A DNA stretch of 64,000 nt from CAYVUM01 sp964619055 (GCA_964619055.1 CAZUDB010000001.1:62001-126000), one strand, 5' to 3'. Counted from the first letter of the stretch, positions 36,596 to 45,541 are shown. Notes: generated by a model not told the origin, from the letters alone. Numbers and translations are program-made.

Positions 36596-36629
36596 GTTCT
36601 AAAGTGTTTCACGTGAAACACTTTAGAAC
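36596..36629. promoter_or_regulatory. parS: parS-like centromere site in a 34-bp perfect palindrome
   Basis: The core TGTTTCACGTGAAACA (36605-36620) is identical to the conserved ParB-binding parS consensus of bacterial chromosomes. It is embedded in a longer perfect inverted repeat of 34 bp, from GTTCTAAAG to CTTTAGAAC, in intergenic DNA after the acyl-CoA ligase gene. A second smaller inverted repeat (TTTAGAA-N3-TTCTAAA) overlaps its left edge. parS sites cluster close to the replication origin, so this places the window in the origin region. A transcription terminator role is less likely because the arms are AT-rich with no T-run after them. Confidence 0.85.
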
Positions 36630-36796
36630 TGTTCGAACCATACCCGCACTCCCCTGATTTCAATGATCTAATTTTCGGCAATCCACAGTTAAGGAGTCGA
36701 AACTGTATTTGAACGGCGCCCACGATCTGAACCAATGTCGGCTGCGACCGGGGCGGCCGAAATCGGTCAGCCGTCCCGCCGAGATTTCTGAACTGG

Positions 36797-36961
36797 TTAC
36801 GTTCGGCGCCTGAGCAGCAGCCTCGCCGGCAGCGGGAACAGAGCAACCGCCGGGGCTACCGGCACGGCCTTCGGCGCGAAGACGCGTAGGTTGGTGGTTC
36901 GGCTCAGGTCCAACGTAGCGCCGTCCACGTCCTCGAATAGTTCCTCGATCCACGAGATCAT
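36797..36961 (-). CDS. Small hypothetical protein
   Basis: Possible 54-aa protein starting MISWIEELFEDVDG and ending in a Pro-rich hydrophobic stretch before LLLRRRT. A strong purine-rich ribosome site (AGGGGAAAGG) lies directly ahead of the ATG at 36961. No family is recognised. The acidic start and hydrophobic-basic end could indicate a small membrane-associated peptide. It stands alone between the parS-like site and the divergent caspase-like gene. Confidence 0.4.
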   Translation of the reverse strand: MISWIEELFEDVDGATLDLSRTTNLRVFAPKAVPVAPAVALFPLPARLLLRRRT

Positions 36962-37134
36962 CCTTTCCCCTTCTTGTAATTTGCGCATCTGCAACGGATG
37001 GCATGCGCACCCCCTTGTCCACGCAGTTTGCCAGACCACGGTGACGGTCGAATGACGGCACTGATACAAAGCCGATGACCACGCGACGGTCGGCGGCGAT
37101 TGCGAATGACCGTCGTTCGCGGCACACTGTTTCC

Positions 37135-39078
37135 ATGGCTTCCATACTGACCAAACTTCGAGGAGCGTGGAGGAGGCCGCTGGCCTCAACCGTACTGGTC
37201 GCGGCGGCGCTTGTAGTCACGTTAGGCGATTCGGCACTGGCAGCAGCACGGGTCGCCCTCGTCATCGGCAACGGTACCTACGTTAAAGCGCCCGCCTTGC
37301 AGAACCCTCGGAACGATGCCCGCCTAATGGCCGACACCCTGCGCTCCCTGCAATTCGACGTGCTGGAGCACCGGGATCTGAGCCAGAAGGAGATGAAACG
37401 TGCGATCCAGGACTTTGGCCGCCGCGTGCGCGCATCAGGGCCGGATACCGTCGCCCTGTTTTACTATGCGGGGCATTCGGTACAGGTGAACGGCGCCAAC
37501 TATATGATCCCGGTCGGGGCCGATATCCTGAATGAAGCCGATGTGGACTTGGAAGGCGTTCAGGTGGCCTCCGTGTTGTCTACCCTGGACTTCTCCGGCT
37601 CCCAGCTGTCGTTCGTTGTTCTGGATGCCTGCCGAGACAACCCCTATTCCACCGGTTTTCGGTCCGCCGCACGGGGGCTTGCGCGCATGGATGCGCCGGC
37701 CGGTTCGCTGATCGCCTATGCGACCGCGCCGGGTCAAGTGGCTCTGGACGGGGATGGCGATAACAGTCCCTACACGGCTGCTTTGACCGAGGCCATGCAG
37801 ACACCAAATCTGACCGTCGAGCGGATGTTCCGCCGAGTGCGAAACCAGGTCATCGCAGCCACCGGTGAACGTCAGGTACCATGGGAATCGTCGTCGCTCA
37901 CTGGCGGTGACTTCTACTTCAAAGCGGCGGAGACGCCGGCCGCCGTGGCCACGGCGGCATCTCCCACGGCACGGACACCGGTCACGGCGGACACGTCTGC
38001 CGTTCGATCGGCGGTGGCCGACTCACTTGTGGAAGTCACGTTCTGGCAATCCATTGAGGACAGTGACAACCGCGCCGATTTCGAAGCCTACTTGAAGCGC
38101 TATCCTGACGGCGCATTTGCGCTACTGGCGCACAATCGTCTGGCTGCGCTGACACCCGCTGTCGTCGCCGGTGCGGACCGCGGCCTGACCCCGCTGCCGC
38201 CTCCTCCGGTAGCCGCAACCGGCGATAATGCAGACGGGCCGGAGACATTGGCAGAGGTGGCGGTACCGGAACGGGAGCCAGAACCAGCGACGGCAGAGCC
38301 GGCTATCGAGCCATCCGACCGAGTCGCACGGCTAACCCCACCGGAAGCGGACAGAGCACCGTCAATGACACCAGAACGGCCCCCGGAGCCCACCGTCCGC
38401 GTCGACCCGCTGGATGCCACGCTCTACGTACAGCGCAATGCCAACGTCCGCAGCGGCCCGTCCACGGATGCGCGGCGTCTGACCACGCTCAAGACGGGCA
38501 CGCCGCTGCGCGCCACGGGCCGCGTGCGAGGTGAGAATTGGACCAAGGTCGCCTTAGCCGACGGCCGTGAGGCGTTCATCTTTTCACCTCTCCTCGGATC
38601 ATCAACTCCGGCACCACCCGCACCACCGCCCGAACGCGCGGAGCGGGAGCTACCGGCAGACTCTCCTGCGAGGACAGCGAAACCTCGCGCAAGCGAGCCA
38701 CCGGCACGATCGGAGCGCTCTCGGGGGCCCGAAGTGGCGGCGATACAGCGCTCACCCGAGCCAAGGGCAAGAAAAGAGCCCAAGCAGCACCCTTTCGACG
38801 GCCGCTGGCGCGTCATCCTGCTCGTGGAGCCTGGTTGCCCGATCAGGGATCGCCCATTTATTCGGTTCCCGGTTTCGTCACAAAACGGCACCGTCTCCGG
38901 CACGGTCAGACTGAACGTGGAGTATCCGGTCACCGGCCGAATTGAGACGAACGGTTCGTTTATGTTTCGAACCAAGGATCCCCATGCGACGTTCAGCGGC
39001 CGTCTCTCGAGCTCCGGCGGTCAAGGCAAATGGACCAATAAGCACGGCTGCTTTGGCACACTCCGGGTCGTTCGATGA
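37135..39078 (+). CDS. Secreted caspase-like peptidase (C14) with SH3 domain
   Basis: Exported protein of 647 aa. After a signal peptide (ending at about SALAA) comes a caspase p20-like domain beginning ARVALVIGNGTYV, with the catalytic dyad His114 (YYAGHSVQ) and Cys165 (VVLDACRDNPY). A Pro/Thr/Ala-rich linker leads to a bacterial SH3 domain at about 430-500 (LYVQRNANVRSGPSTDARRL) and a C-terminal 110-residue region with WRVILLVEPGC. Such caspase-like (metacaspase/orthocaspase) proteins are widespread in alphaproteobacteria with unknown targets. An ATG 20 codons upstream is possible but spoils the signal peptide. Confidence 0.85.
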   Translation: MASILTKLRGAWRRPLASTVLVAAALVVTLGDSALAAARVALVIGNGTYVKAPALQNPRNDARLMADTLRSLQFDVLEHRDLSQKEMKRAIQDFGRRVRASGPDTVALFYYAGHSVQVNGANYMIPVGADILNEADVDLEGVQVASVLSTLDFSGSQLSFVVLDACRDNPYSTGFRSAARGLARMDAPAGSLIAYATAPGQVALDGDGDNSPYTAALTEAMQTPNLTVERMFRRVRNQVIAATGERQVPWESSSLTGGDFYFKAAETPAAVATAASPTARTPVTADTSAVRSAVADSLVEVTFWQSIEDSDNRADFEAYLKRYPDGAFALLAHNRLAALTPAVVAGADRGLTPLPPPPVAATGDNADGPETLAEVAVPEREPEPATAEPAIEPSDRVARLTPPEADRAPSMTPERPPEPTVRVDPLDATLYVQRNANVRSGPSTDARRLTTLKTGTPLRATGRVRGENWTKVALADGREAFIFSPLLGSSTPAPPAPPPERAERELPADSPARTAKPRASEPPARSERSRGPEVAAIQRSPEPRARKEPKQHPFDGRWRVILLVEPGCPIRDRPFIRFPVSSQNGTVSGTVRLNVEYPVTGRIETNGSFMFRTKDPHATFSGRLSSSGGQGKWTNKHGCFGTLRVVR

Positions 39079-39251
39079 TCTCCCAGCAAAGCGCCCCAGA
39101 CCCGTCGAAACGCCTTGGTTGGCTCGCCACAGCGCTTGTTCCGCGCCAAAGTTTGTGCATTATCCTGCCGCCACGCGGCTAAGAGGGGTTTCAACAAACA
39201 CGTGCTCTGTTGCCGCGTGGAACGACTCGCTAGCGACGCACGGAGGCATCG

Positions 39252-40169
39252 ATGACAGCGGGATACGGGTGGGTCGCGGCGACAGCGCTGGTGTTGGCAC
39301 TGGGCTTCACGATGGCGAGTGGGGCCGCGCAGGCCTCTGATGAGGCAAAACCGGAAAGCGATGCGGCGAAAGATGCCGCAGCAACGACCGAGCAACAGAC
39401 TTCTTCTGATGGAGCAAACGCGCCGGACGATGAGTCCGATCCCGTGATGGCGATTGTCAATGGGGAGGAGATCCGACGCTCGGATGCGCTGAGGGCCCGC
39501 AGCCGCCTTCCGGAGCCCGTTCGAGACATGCCCGAAGACGTGGTGCTGCGTGTGCTCACACAAATGGTCATCGATACCCGCCTGGTGGCTGCGGAGGCCC
39601 GAACGCAGGGAGTCGACGAGCGTGAGCCGATCCAAGACCGCATTCGCTATATGACGGATATCGTTCTTGAGCAGGAGCTGCTCCGTTCGTACTTAAACGA
39701 TCAGGTCACAGAGGACGCCATTCTCAATCAATACAACGTGCTGGCTGAGGACGAAGCGGCCCGGGATCAGGTGAAAATCCGCCATATCCTGGTGGCTGAC
39801 GAAGCGGCCGCCAAAGAGGTTATCGCTCAACTAGATAACGGTGGGGATTTCGCGGCCATCGCCAAGGAACACTCCACGGATACAACCGCCGAAACCGGCG
39901 GCGAAATCGGGTACGTAGCGCGCTCGGAAATGCTCCCGGCATTGAGAGCCGGGGCGTCGGCGCTGGAGATCGGGGCTTACTCGAAGTCGCCCATCGAAAC
40001 GGAGTTTGGATGGCATGTCATCCAACTGCAGGACGTGCGCGTTCTCGAGATGCCGCCGCTTGACGATCGGCTCAAAGCACATTTGCGGCAGGTCATGGCC
40101 GATGACCTTCGCAAACAGTATGTCTCACGCCTGCGCGACAACGCAGACGTGGAGTTTCTAATCCCCTAA
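39252..40169 (+). CDS. Periplasmic parvulin-type peptidyl-prolyl isomerase
   Basis: Exported folding helper of 305 aa related to SurA/PpiC. It has a signal peptide ending at about AQASD, an acidic linker, a SurA-N-like helical region (VMAIVNGEEIRRSDALRAR) and a parvulin domain at about 173-265 (VKIRHILVADEAAAKEVIA, GGEIGYVARSEMLPAL, ETEFGWHVIQLQD). It probably helps fold or sort outer-membrane proteins. GGAGG precedes the ATG at 39252. Confidence 0.9.
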   Translation: MTAGYGWVAATALVLALGFTMASGAAQASDEAKPESDAAKDAAATTEQQTSSDGANAPDDESDPVMAIVNGEEIRRSDALRARSRLPEPVRDMPEDVVLRVLTQMVIDTRLVAAEARTQGVDEREPIQDRIRYMTDIVLEQELLRSYLNDQVTEDAILNQYNVLAEDEAARDQVKIRHILVADEAAAKEVIAQLDNGGDFAAIAKEHSTDTTAETGGEIGYVARSEMLPALRAGASALEIGAYSKSPIETEFGWHVIQLQDVRVLEMPPLDDRLKAHLRQVMADDLRKQYVSRLRDNADVEFLIP

Positions 40170-40272
40170 GTCCGCGAGCCGATGCACGCTTCGAGGCTGC
40201 GGAGCGTCACATCCGTTCGCCTCTTACCTGGCCCCTAGGTTCGTCTTCCGCCCGTGTAAGTCAACGAGTGCC

Positions 40273-41502
40273 ATGCTATCCCGCTCCCCTCTTGCTCCAT
40301 CGCGATTTCCCGAAATGCCAACGGTTCGCGGCGTTCAACTCGCAACCCACGCCTGCGGGATCCGAACGACCGACCGCGCGGACGTGCTGCTTGTCGACTT
40401 GGTAGATGGTACGACCGCGGCCGGCGTGCTGACGCAGTCGGCAACCGCCTCCGCACCGGTGGTGTGGTGCCGCCAGTGCTTACCGAGAGGAATGGCCCGG
40501 GCGGTGGTCGTGAATGCGGGCAACGCCAATGCGTTTACCGGCATTGGCGGCTTGGATTCAGTTAATCGATGCGTGACGGCCACGGCGACGGCCGTCGGGT
40601 GTTTGCCGGAGGACGTTTACGTGGCCTCCACGGGCGTAATTGGAGAACCGTTGCCCGATGAGCGCATTACCGGGGCATTAGCGTCGCTCCAGGCATCTCT
40701 AGCGCCGGATACGTGGGAAGCGGCCGCATCGGCCATCATGACTACCGACACCTTTCCAAAGGGGGCCTGTGAACGCGCTTTCTTGGACAAAACAGCTGTT
40801 ACGATCGCCGGAATCGCGAAGGGTTCGGGTATGATCCAGCCGAACATGGCGACGATGCTGGCTTTCGTGTTCACGGACGCGGCGATCGCAGCGCCTGTAT
40901 TGCAAGGGCTGATCCAGGAGGCTTGCGACACTTCGTTCAATAGCATCACCGTTGACAGCGACACCTCCACGAGCGACACCCTGATGTTGTTTGCCACCGG
41001 ACGTGCTGGCAACCAGCCAGTCACCTCTTTGGACGATCCGCGGTTGGCAGATTTCCGGGCCAAGCTCGGCGAAGTGTGCCTTGACCTCGCCCATCAGGTC
41101 GTTCGCGATGGCGAGGGAGCGAGCCGGTTCGTAACGATCCACGTCTGTGGCGCAGAAACAGACCACGCTGCCAAGCGGATCGCCTTTTCCATCGCCAACT
41201 CACCCCTGGTTAAAACAGCCATCGCCGGCTCGGACGCCAATTGGGGACGGATCGTCATGGCCGTGGGTAAGGCTGGCGAACAGGCCGACCGTGACCGACT
41301 CAGCATTCGCATTGGCGGTATCACCCTAACGGAAGGCGGCGCCCGGCGACCCGGCTATGACGAGGGCCCGGTTGCGGCCCATATGCGCGGCCGCGATATC
41401 GAGATCGAGGTGGACGTGGGCGTCGGTAACGGTGTCGCCATCGTTTGGACGTGCGACCTAACCCATGACTATGTGACGATCAATGCCGACTACCGGTCCT
41501 GA
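40273..41502 (+). CDS. argJ: Bifunctional ornithine acetyltransferase/N-acetylglutamate synthase ArgJ
   Basis: Arginine-pathway enzyme of 409 aa that recycles acetyl groups from acetylornithine to glutamate. It self-cleaves at a conserved Ala-Thr pair, here in KGSGMIQPNMATML with Thr194 as nucleophile. Other blocks are VVVNAGNANAFTG, YVASTGVIGEPLP and DSDTSTSDT. Whether it can also use acetyl-CoA depends on the subfamily and cannot be judged here. Its 3' end overlaps mutT by 20 bp. Confidence 0.93.
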   Translation: MLSRSPLAPSRFPEMPTVRGVQLATHACGIRTTDRADVLLVDLVDGTTAAGVLTQSATASAPVVWCRQCLPRGMARAVVVNAGNANAFTGIGGLDSVNRCVTATATAVGCLPEDVYVASTGVIGEPLPDERITGALASLQASLAPDTWEAAASAIMTTDTFPKGACERAFLDKTAVTIAGIAKGSGMIQPNMATMLAFVFTDAAIAAPVLQGLIQEACDTSFNSITVDSDTSTSDTLMLFATGRAGNQPVTSLDDPRLADFRAKLGEVCLDLAHQVVRDGEGASRFVTIHVCGAETDHAAKRIAFSIANSPLVKTAIAGSDANWGRIVMAVGKAGEQADRDRLSIRIGGITLTEGGARRPGYDEGPVAAHMRGRDIEIEVDVGVGNGVAIVWTCDLTHDYVTINADYRS

Positions 41503-41947
41503 CTCGGGCTGTCTGAGCATTGTCCCGGCGCCGGATCGAGCGCCCCTACCGATCGTGCTTGTGGCCGCCGCGGCCCTTATCGACCCGGACGGGCGGGTGC
41601 TGATGGCCCAGCGCCCCGCCCAGAAGGCCATGGCCGGGCTTTGGGAGTTCCCTGGTGGCAAGGTCGACGCAGAGGAGACGCCAGAGGCTGCCCTGGTGCG
41701 TGAACTGGCGGAGGAGCTGGGCATCGACATCACGGAAAGCTGCCTGGCCCCGTTCACGTTCGCCAGCCATCGCTACGAGAGCTTCCATTTGTTGATGCCG
41801 CTGTATCTGTGCCGGGTCTGGCGCGGCATACCGCAACCGCGGGAAGCCCAAGCATTGCGCTGGATCATGCCACGGGCGCTGATGTCCTTGGAGATGCCCC
41901 CTGCGGATGTGCCATTGGTCGCCATGCTGCGGGACTTTCTGTCGTGA
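41483..41947 (+). CDS. mutT: 8-oxo-dGTP diphosphatase MutT (Nudix)
   Basis: Nudix hydrolase of 154 aa that removes oxidised nucleotides. The Nudix box GGKVDAEETPEAALVREL continues AEELG at about 58-80 and matches the GX5EX7REUXEEXGU pattern. AQRPAQKAMAGLWEFPGG is typical of MutT after argJ in alphaproteobacteria. Start ATG 41483 lies inside the argJ end. The stop overlaps the next gene by GTGA. Confidence 0.9.
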   Translation: MPTTGPDSGCLSIVPAPDRAPLPIVLVAAAALIDPDGRVLMAQRPAQKAMAGLWEFPGGKVDAEETPEAALVRELAEELGIDITESCLAPFTFASHRYESFHLLMPLYLCRVWRGIPQPREAQALRWIMPRALMSLEMPPADVPLVAMLRDFLS

Positions 41948-42747
41948 CGGACCGGGTCGAGGCTACACTCTCAACCGCCGAAGCCGGTTCGAGACCCCGT
42001 GTGACGGCGTGTGTCCTGATCATCGGTAACGAGATCCTGTCGGGGCGCACCCAGGATGTGAACCTGAGCTACCTCGCCGAGACGTTGAATGCATGCGGCA
42101 TTCAAGTCACTGAAGCCCGCGTCTTGCCCGATGACGCCGCTGTCATCATTGATGCGATCCGCACCTGCCGAAGCGGCTTCAACTACGTGGTGACGACGGG
42201 CGGGATCGGCCCGACCCACGACGACATCACGTCCGCGGCGGTCGCAGCTGCATTCGGGCGGCCGCTGGTTCGAGACGCTGAAGCCGCGCGGCGGCTCAAG
42301 GAGCAGTATTCGCCTGATCAGTTGAACGCGGCTCGGCTGAAGATGGCCGACGTGCCGGAGGGCGCTGAGCTCATCGACAACCCGGTCAGCCGCGCGCCAG
42401 GCTTTCGGATTGAGAACGTGATCGTGCTGCCGGGTGTGCCCAGAATCCTGCAGGCCATGGTGGATGGCTATCGGCACCAGCTGCAGGGCGGCACGCCAAT
42501 GCTTGCACGAACACTCTCGGCATTCCTTACCGAAGGCGCGATCGCCTCGGAGCTCGCAAGGGTCCAAGCCGATCACGTAGATGCCGAAATCGGCAGCTAC
42601 CCATTCGTGCGTGACAGTCGTTTGGGCGTATGCTTGGTCGTCCGATGCACCGACCGCGATGCCCTGGACGCAGCGACGACCGCCGTTTGCAGCATGCTCT
42701 CGGACCTTGGCGCGGACGTCATTGTCGACGAGGCGCCGACGCGTTGA
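41944..42747 (+). CDS. CinA-like molybdopterin-binding (MoCF) domain protein
   Basis: Protein of 267 aa with a MoaB/MogA-like domain (about 20-185): ACVLIIGNEILSGRTQDVN, VVTTGGIGPTHDDIT and a C-terminal region specific to the CinA N-terminal family. The nicotinamide-nucleotide deamidase domain of full CinA is missing, as is common for this shorter family. The function is uncertain, possibly nucleotide pyrophosphatase. The GTG start at 41944 overlaps the mutT stop, and the order argJ-mutT-this gene suggests co-transcription. Confidence 0.85.
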   Translation: MTDRVEATLSTAEAGSRPRVTACVLIIGNEILSGRTQDVNLSYLAETLNACGIQVTEARVLPDDAAVIIDAIRTCRSGFNYVVTTGGIGPTHDDITSAAVAAAFGRPLVRDAEAARRLKEQYSPDQLNAARLKMADVPEGAELIDNPVSRAPGFRIENVIVLPGVPRILQAMVDGYRHQLQGGTPMLARTLSAFLTEGAIASELARVQADHVDAEIGSYPFVRDSRLGVCLVVRCTDRDALDAATTAVCSMLSDLGADVIVDEAPTR

Positions 42748-42845
42748 TCGTCGACGGTTGACGTCGTCACGGCAAGGTCACACGTGACCGTTGGGAGAGT
42801 GGCGGATTGTCGCGGACTTCCGGGGGAAACACATGGAAATTGGCC

Positions 42846-43103
42846 ATGCGCCACTTCGAACGCCATGCCATCGGATTTTTGTTAAAGCATTGCGGCGCTG
42901 GCTGCCTCGGCGGCTTGGTTCTGGGCTGGCTCATCGTGAGGTTCGATGTGGCCGGTCTCGGAACGATGATTGCCACATCGCCGGACAAATATCTCGCACT
43001 CGGCATGCTGTTCTTCGGCCTGTTCATTACTTTTGGCAGCATTGCTATGGCCGTTGGCATAATGAGCATGGGTGAGGAACGGGATTCCGATCCGCCGCGA
43101 TGA
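42846..43103 (+). CDS. Small two-helix membrane protein
   Basis: Predicted inner-membrane protein of 85 aa with two hydrophobic helices (GAGCLGGLVLGWLIV and LALGMLFFGLFITFGSIAMAV) separated by a short loop, with a charged C-terminus (GEERDSDPPR). Homologues are known only as hypothetical proteins, to my recollection. The ATG at 42846 has GGAA upstream; a TTG 13 codons earlier is possible. Its stop overlaps the next gene by ATGA, so the two are coupled. Confidence 0.7.
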   Translation: MRHFERHAIGFLLKHCGAGCLGGLVLGWLIVRFDVAGLGTMIATSPDKYLALGMLFFGLFITFGSIAMAVGIMSMGEERDSDPPR

Positions 43104-43729
43104 AGGCATTCCGCTTTCCATCCCGTCTTGTGACGCTGGCCACGCTTCGCTGGTGGAGCCTCGCCGGCGGCGCGGCCATGCTCCTCGCCGTTGCGATAGC
43201 GCACCCGGGCCAAGCAAACGATGCGGACGAGGACACATGGAAGGCCCTTCAGTCCGGCGGCGTGATTGCGATGTTGCGCCACGCTCGGGCCCCTGGCACC
43301 GGTGATCCGGCCGGGTTTAGACTCGGCGCTTGCGAGACTCAGCGAAATCTCAACGAGGTAGGGCGGGCTCAAGCGCGCGCCCTTGGAGGGATGTTTCGCG
43401 AACGTGGCGTATCTGTGGATGGGGTCTATTCGAGCCAGTGGTGTCGGTGCCTCGACACTGCCTCGCTGATGGCGTTGGGCGAGGTCAACGAGCTTCCCTC
43501 AGTAAATTCCTTTTTTCAGCGCCCGGAGCGTAAAGCTCCGCAGATGGCGGCGCTACGCTCCTGGCTTGCAGAAAACGGGCGTCCCCAAGGCTCCATAGTG
43601 CTGGTGACCCACCAGGTGGTGATTTCAGCGCTTACGGGCGTTTTCCCTCGCTCGGGCGAGACCGTCGTGTTTCAGGTGGGGGTGGGTGGCAAGGTGTCCG
43701 TGATCGGGCGATTGCCACCACCGGAATGA
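43100..43729 (+). CDS. Exported histidine phosphatase family protein
   Basis: Membrane-anchored or periplasmic phosphatase-fold protein of 209 aa. A hydrophobic signal at about 20-37 is followed by the catalytic MLRHARAPGTGDP (His61; RHA instead of the classical RHG), YSSQWCRCLDTA and a second His in VLVTHQVVISALTG. RHA variants are usual in this secreted subgroup. The substrate is unknown. ATGA overlap with the preceding membrane protein gene suggests they act together. Confidence 0.85.
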   Translation: MKAFRFPSRLVTLATLRWWSLAGGAAMLLAVAIAHPGQANDADEDTWKALQSGGVIAMLRHARAPGTGDPAGFRLGACETQRNLNEVGRAQARALGGMFRERGVSVDGVYSSQWCRCLDTASLMALGEVNELPSVNSFFQRPERKAPQMAALRSWLAENGRPQGSIVLVTHQVVISALTGVFPRSGETVVFQVGVGGKVSVIGRLPPPE

Positions 43730-43738
43730 TTATCGCGA

Positions 43739-44479
43739 TCAGGCGTTAAAGCCGCCATCTACGTTCAGGCTTGTGCCAGTGATGTTAGACGCCGCGGGTG
43801 ACGCCAAGAAGGCCACAAGCGCCGCCACCTCCTCCGGCCGACCATAACGCCCGATCGCGGTCATGGGCGCCATGACCTGTCCGAATTCGCTCGCCGCCGG
43901 GTTCATGTCGGTGTCGATCGGTCCTGGTTGGACGCAGTTAACGGTGATGCCGCGAGGTCCCAAATCGCGCGCCCACCCCATTGTCAGGGCGGACACGGCG
44001 GCCTTGCTCATCGCGTAGAAGGCGCCGCCAGGAAACGGCATGCGATCGCCGTTGACACTACCGACGGTGATGATACGCCCTCCTTCCGCCATGACCCGTG
44101 CCGCCGCCCGGCTGGCGACAAACACGGCGCGGATGTTGATGGCCACCAAGCGCTCAAACTCTTCGTCGGTGGCCTCTGTCAGTGGCATCATCGTAAAGAC
44201 ACCAGCATTGTTGACCAGAATATCAAGCCGCCCAAATTGGTCGACCGTTAGCTGCACCGCCGCTTCGACCTGTGTCGAGTCCGCCGCATCGGCACGAATG
44301 GCCAAACCATTGCCATTACCCCTCGCAATGGCGGTCACGACCGCATCAGCTTCCTCCTGTCGCGACGCATAAGTGAGCACAACATTGGCGCCTTCATCCG
44401 CGAGCGCGCGAACGCACGCAGCCCCGATGCCGCGGCTTCCACCTGTAACCAGCGCAACACGCCCTTCAAGATCCGCCAT
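43739..44479 (-). CDS. Short-chain dehydrogenase/reductase (FabG-like)
   Basis: Classical NAD(P)-dependent SDR of 246 aa. The cofactor loop is TGGSRGIG at 12-19, then NNAG, the catalytic Ser in VGSVNGDR and YxxxK in FYAMSKAAV. It ends with the FabG-type GTSLNVDGGFNA. The substrate is not predictable. The ATG at 44479 matches the family start; an ATG 19 codons upstream is rejected. It stands alone, convergent with the histidine phosphatase gene. Confidence 0.88.
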   Translation of the reverse strand: MADLEGRVALVTGGSRGIGAACVRALADEGANVVLTYASRQEEADAVVTAIARGNGNGLAIRADAADSTQVEAAVQLTVDQFGRLDILVNNAGVFTMMPLTEATDEEFERLVAINIRAVFVASRAAARVMAEGGRIITVGSVNGDRMPFPGGAFYAMSKAAVSALTMGWARDLGPRGITVNCVQPGPIDTDMNPAASEFGQVMAPMTAIGRYGRPEEVAALVAFLASPAASNITGTSLNVDGGFNA

Positions 44480-44581
44480 CACCCCAACCTTCCGAAAATT
44501 GCTGCATTGCCGAGAGGTGGGACTTGAACACGGCATTACCAGATGCGACGCCAGCGCTGCATAGAATTGGGTGCAAACGAA

Positions 44582-44609
44582 ACGGCGGCCCTGTGATCAG
44601 AGCCGCCGT
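44582..44609 (-). terminator. Hairpin terminator after the first PEP-CTERM-like gene
   Basis: Arms ACGGCGGC (44582-44589) and GCCGCCGT (44602-44609) form an 8-bp GC-rich hairpin with a 12-base loop. In the direction of the leftward gene at 44670-45398 the stem is followed by TTTCGTTTG, a moderate T-run. A similar hairpin follows the paralogous gene. Confidence 0.7.
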
Positions 44610-44669
44610 GCCGTGTCCCGCATTTCTATTTAGGGCGTTGTGCCCATTGATATTCGTTGTTGGTTGATC

Positions 44670-45398
44670 CTAGTGGCGGCGCGCGAAGTAACCGAGGGCG
44701 ACCAAGCCAAGGCCGAGCGTCAGGACGGCGGCCGGCACCGGAAGGTCACCAGGGTCCGGCCCGCCCGCTGAAACGATCTCGATCACCGTGGCATCGGCAA
44801 ATCGTGAGCCTTCGAGCTGCAGCGTGATGCGGTCAATTTCTTCAACAGTAACGCCTACGAAATCCGACAAATCGGACTCGATCTTCTGTCCCGTGGTGAT
44901 CATGGGCGTGAAAACCGACGATGTCGCGCCCGAGACATCTTCCAAGATCACGGTCAGCGAGATTGGACCTTCGGAGTCATCCACAAGCCCGACGTCCACG
45001 GTGAACACCAAAAACGGGTTGGCCGCAGTAAGATCAACACCGCCTAGGCCACTGCCGTCACCCTCCCACACAACCTGACCGATGAAGCCGCCGTTCGCAC
45101 TGGGGTTGGTACCGGCCGTAAAACCGAATACACCACCGCTGACACTGACGTTCGTCAGAGCGGAGCCTTCAACGACGTTGAGGGTGCGGTGGCCGCCGAT
45201 GGGTCCGAACAGTGCTTCTTCAATTGGACCGACAGGAACGCTGAAGTTGACTGACTGAGGCGGCATCGGCGCGCCAAACACCGTGTCGTCCGTTGGACCG
45301 GCAATGAAATCAAACGTATCGATGATGATCGCGTGCGCGTTGCCCGTTACCAGCAGCGCAGCGCTCAATCCCACTCCCGCTAAAATCCGCTTCATCAT
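44670..45398 (-). CDS. PEP-CTERM-like secreted protein, candidate XrtA substrate 1
   Basis: Exported protein of 242 aa. A signal peptide ends at about GNAHA, and the mature beta-rich, Gly/Asp/Thr-rich body starts IIIDTFDF. The C-terminus is a sorting signal: LPVPAAVL, a hydrophobic helix (LTLGLGLVALGYF), then ARRH. The usual P-E-P motif reads P-V-P. It is paralogous to the gene at 45969-46772 (shared LIDxFDY start and an IGG-R--N-VEGS-like block). ATGs at 45398 and 45395 are both possible, with GGGG upstream. Regulation by the sigma-54 promoter at 45542-45557 is likely. Function unknown. Confidence 0.8.
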   Translation of the reverse strand: MMKRILAGVGLSAALLVTGNAHAIIIDTFDFIAGPTDDTVFGAPMPPQSVNFSVPVGPIEEALFGPIGGHRTLNVVEGSALTNVSVSGGVFGFTAGTNPSANGGFIGQVVWEGDGSGLGGVDLTAANPFLVFTVDVGLVDDSEGPISLTVILEDVSGATSSVFTPMITTGQKIESDLSDFVGVTVEEIDRITLQLEGSRFADATVIEIVSAGGPDPGDLPVPAAVLTLGLGLVALGYFARRH

Positions 45399-45541
45399 GC
45401 TACCCCATTCCATTCTGGCACCCATTGCCTTGTTCGATATTGCCCGCGTCACGCTCACCAAGTCTCGACCGGCACTAACCCGACCCGCCGCTTGAGGACG
45501 GCGTCCGAAGGTTACGACCGATCCCCTGCTGCTATCTAAAC

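Noticed and set aside
36583..36602. TTTAGAA-N3-TTCTAAA repeat as a terminator for the acyl-CoA ligase gene
   Set aside because: The stem is AT-rich and no T-run follows it. It overlaps the parS palindrome and is better seen as part of that symmetric region.
42777..42790. Inverted repeat GGTCAC-AC-GTGACC after the CinA-like gene
   Set aside because: Short, with a 2-base centre and no T-run. It does not match parS and cannot be told from chance.
44508..44529. Minus-strand GTTCAAGTCCCACCTCTCGGCA, resembling the 3' end of a tRNA
   Set aside because: The T-stem does not pair and no acceptor, D or anticodon arm is found upstream. It could be a chance match or a decayed remnant, but there is no integrated element beside it.
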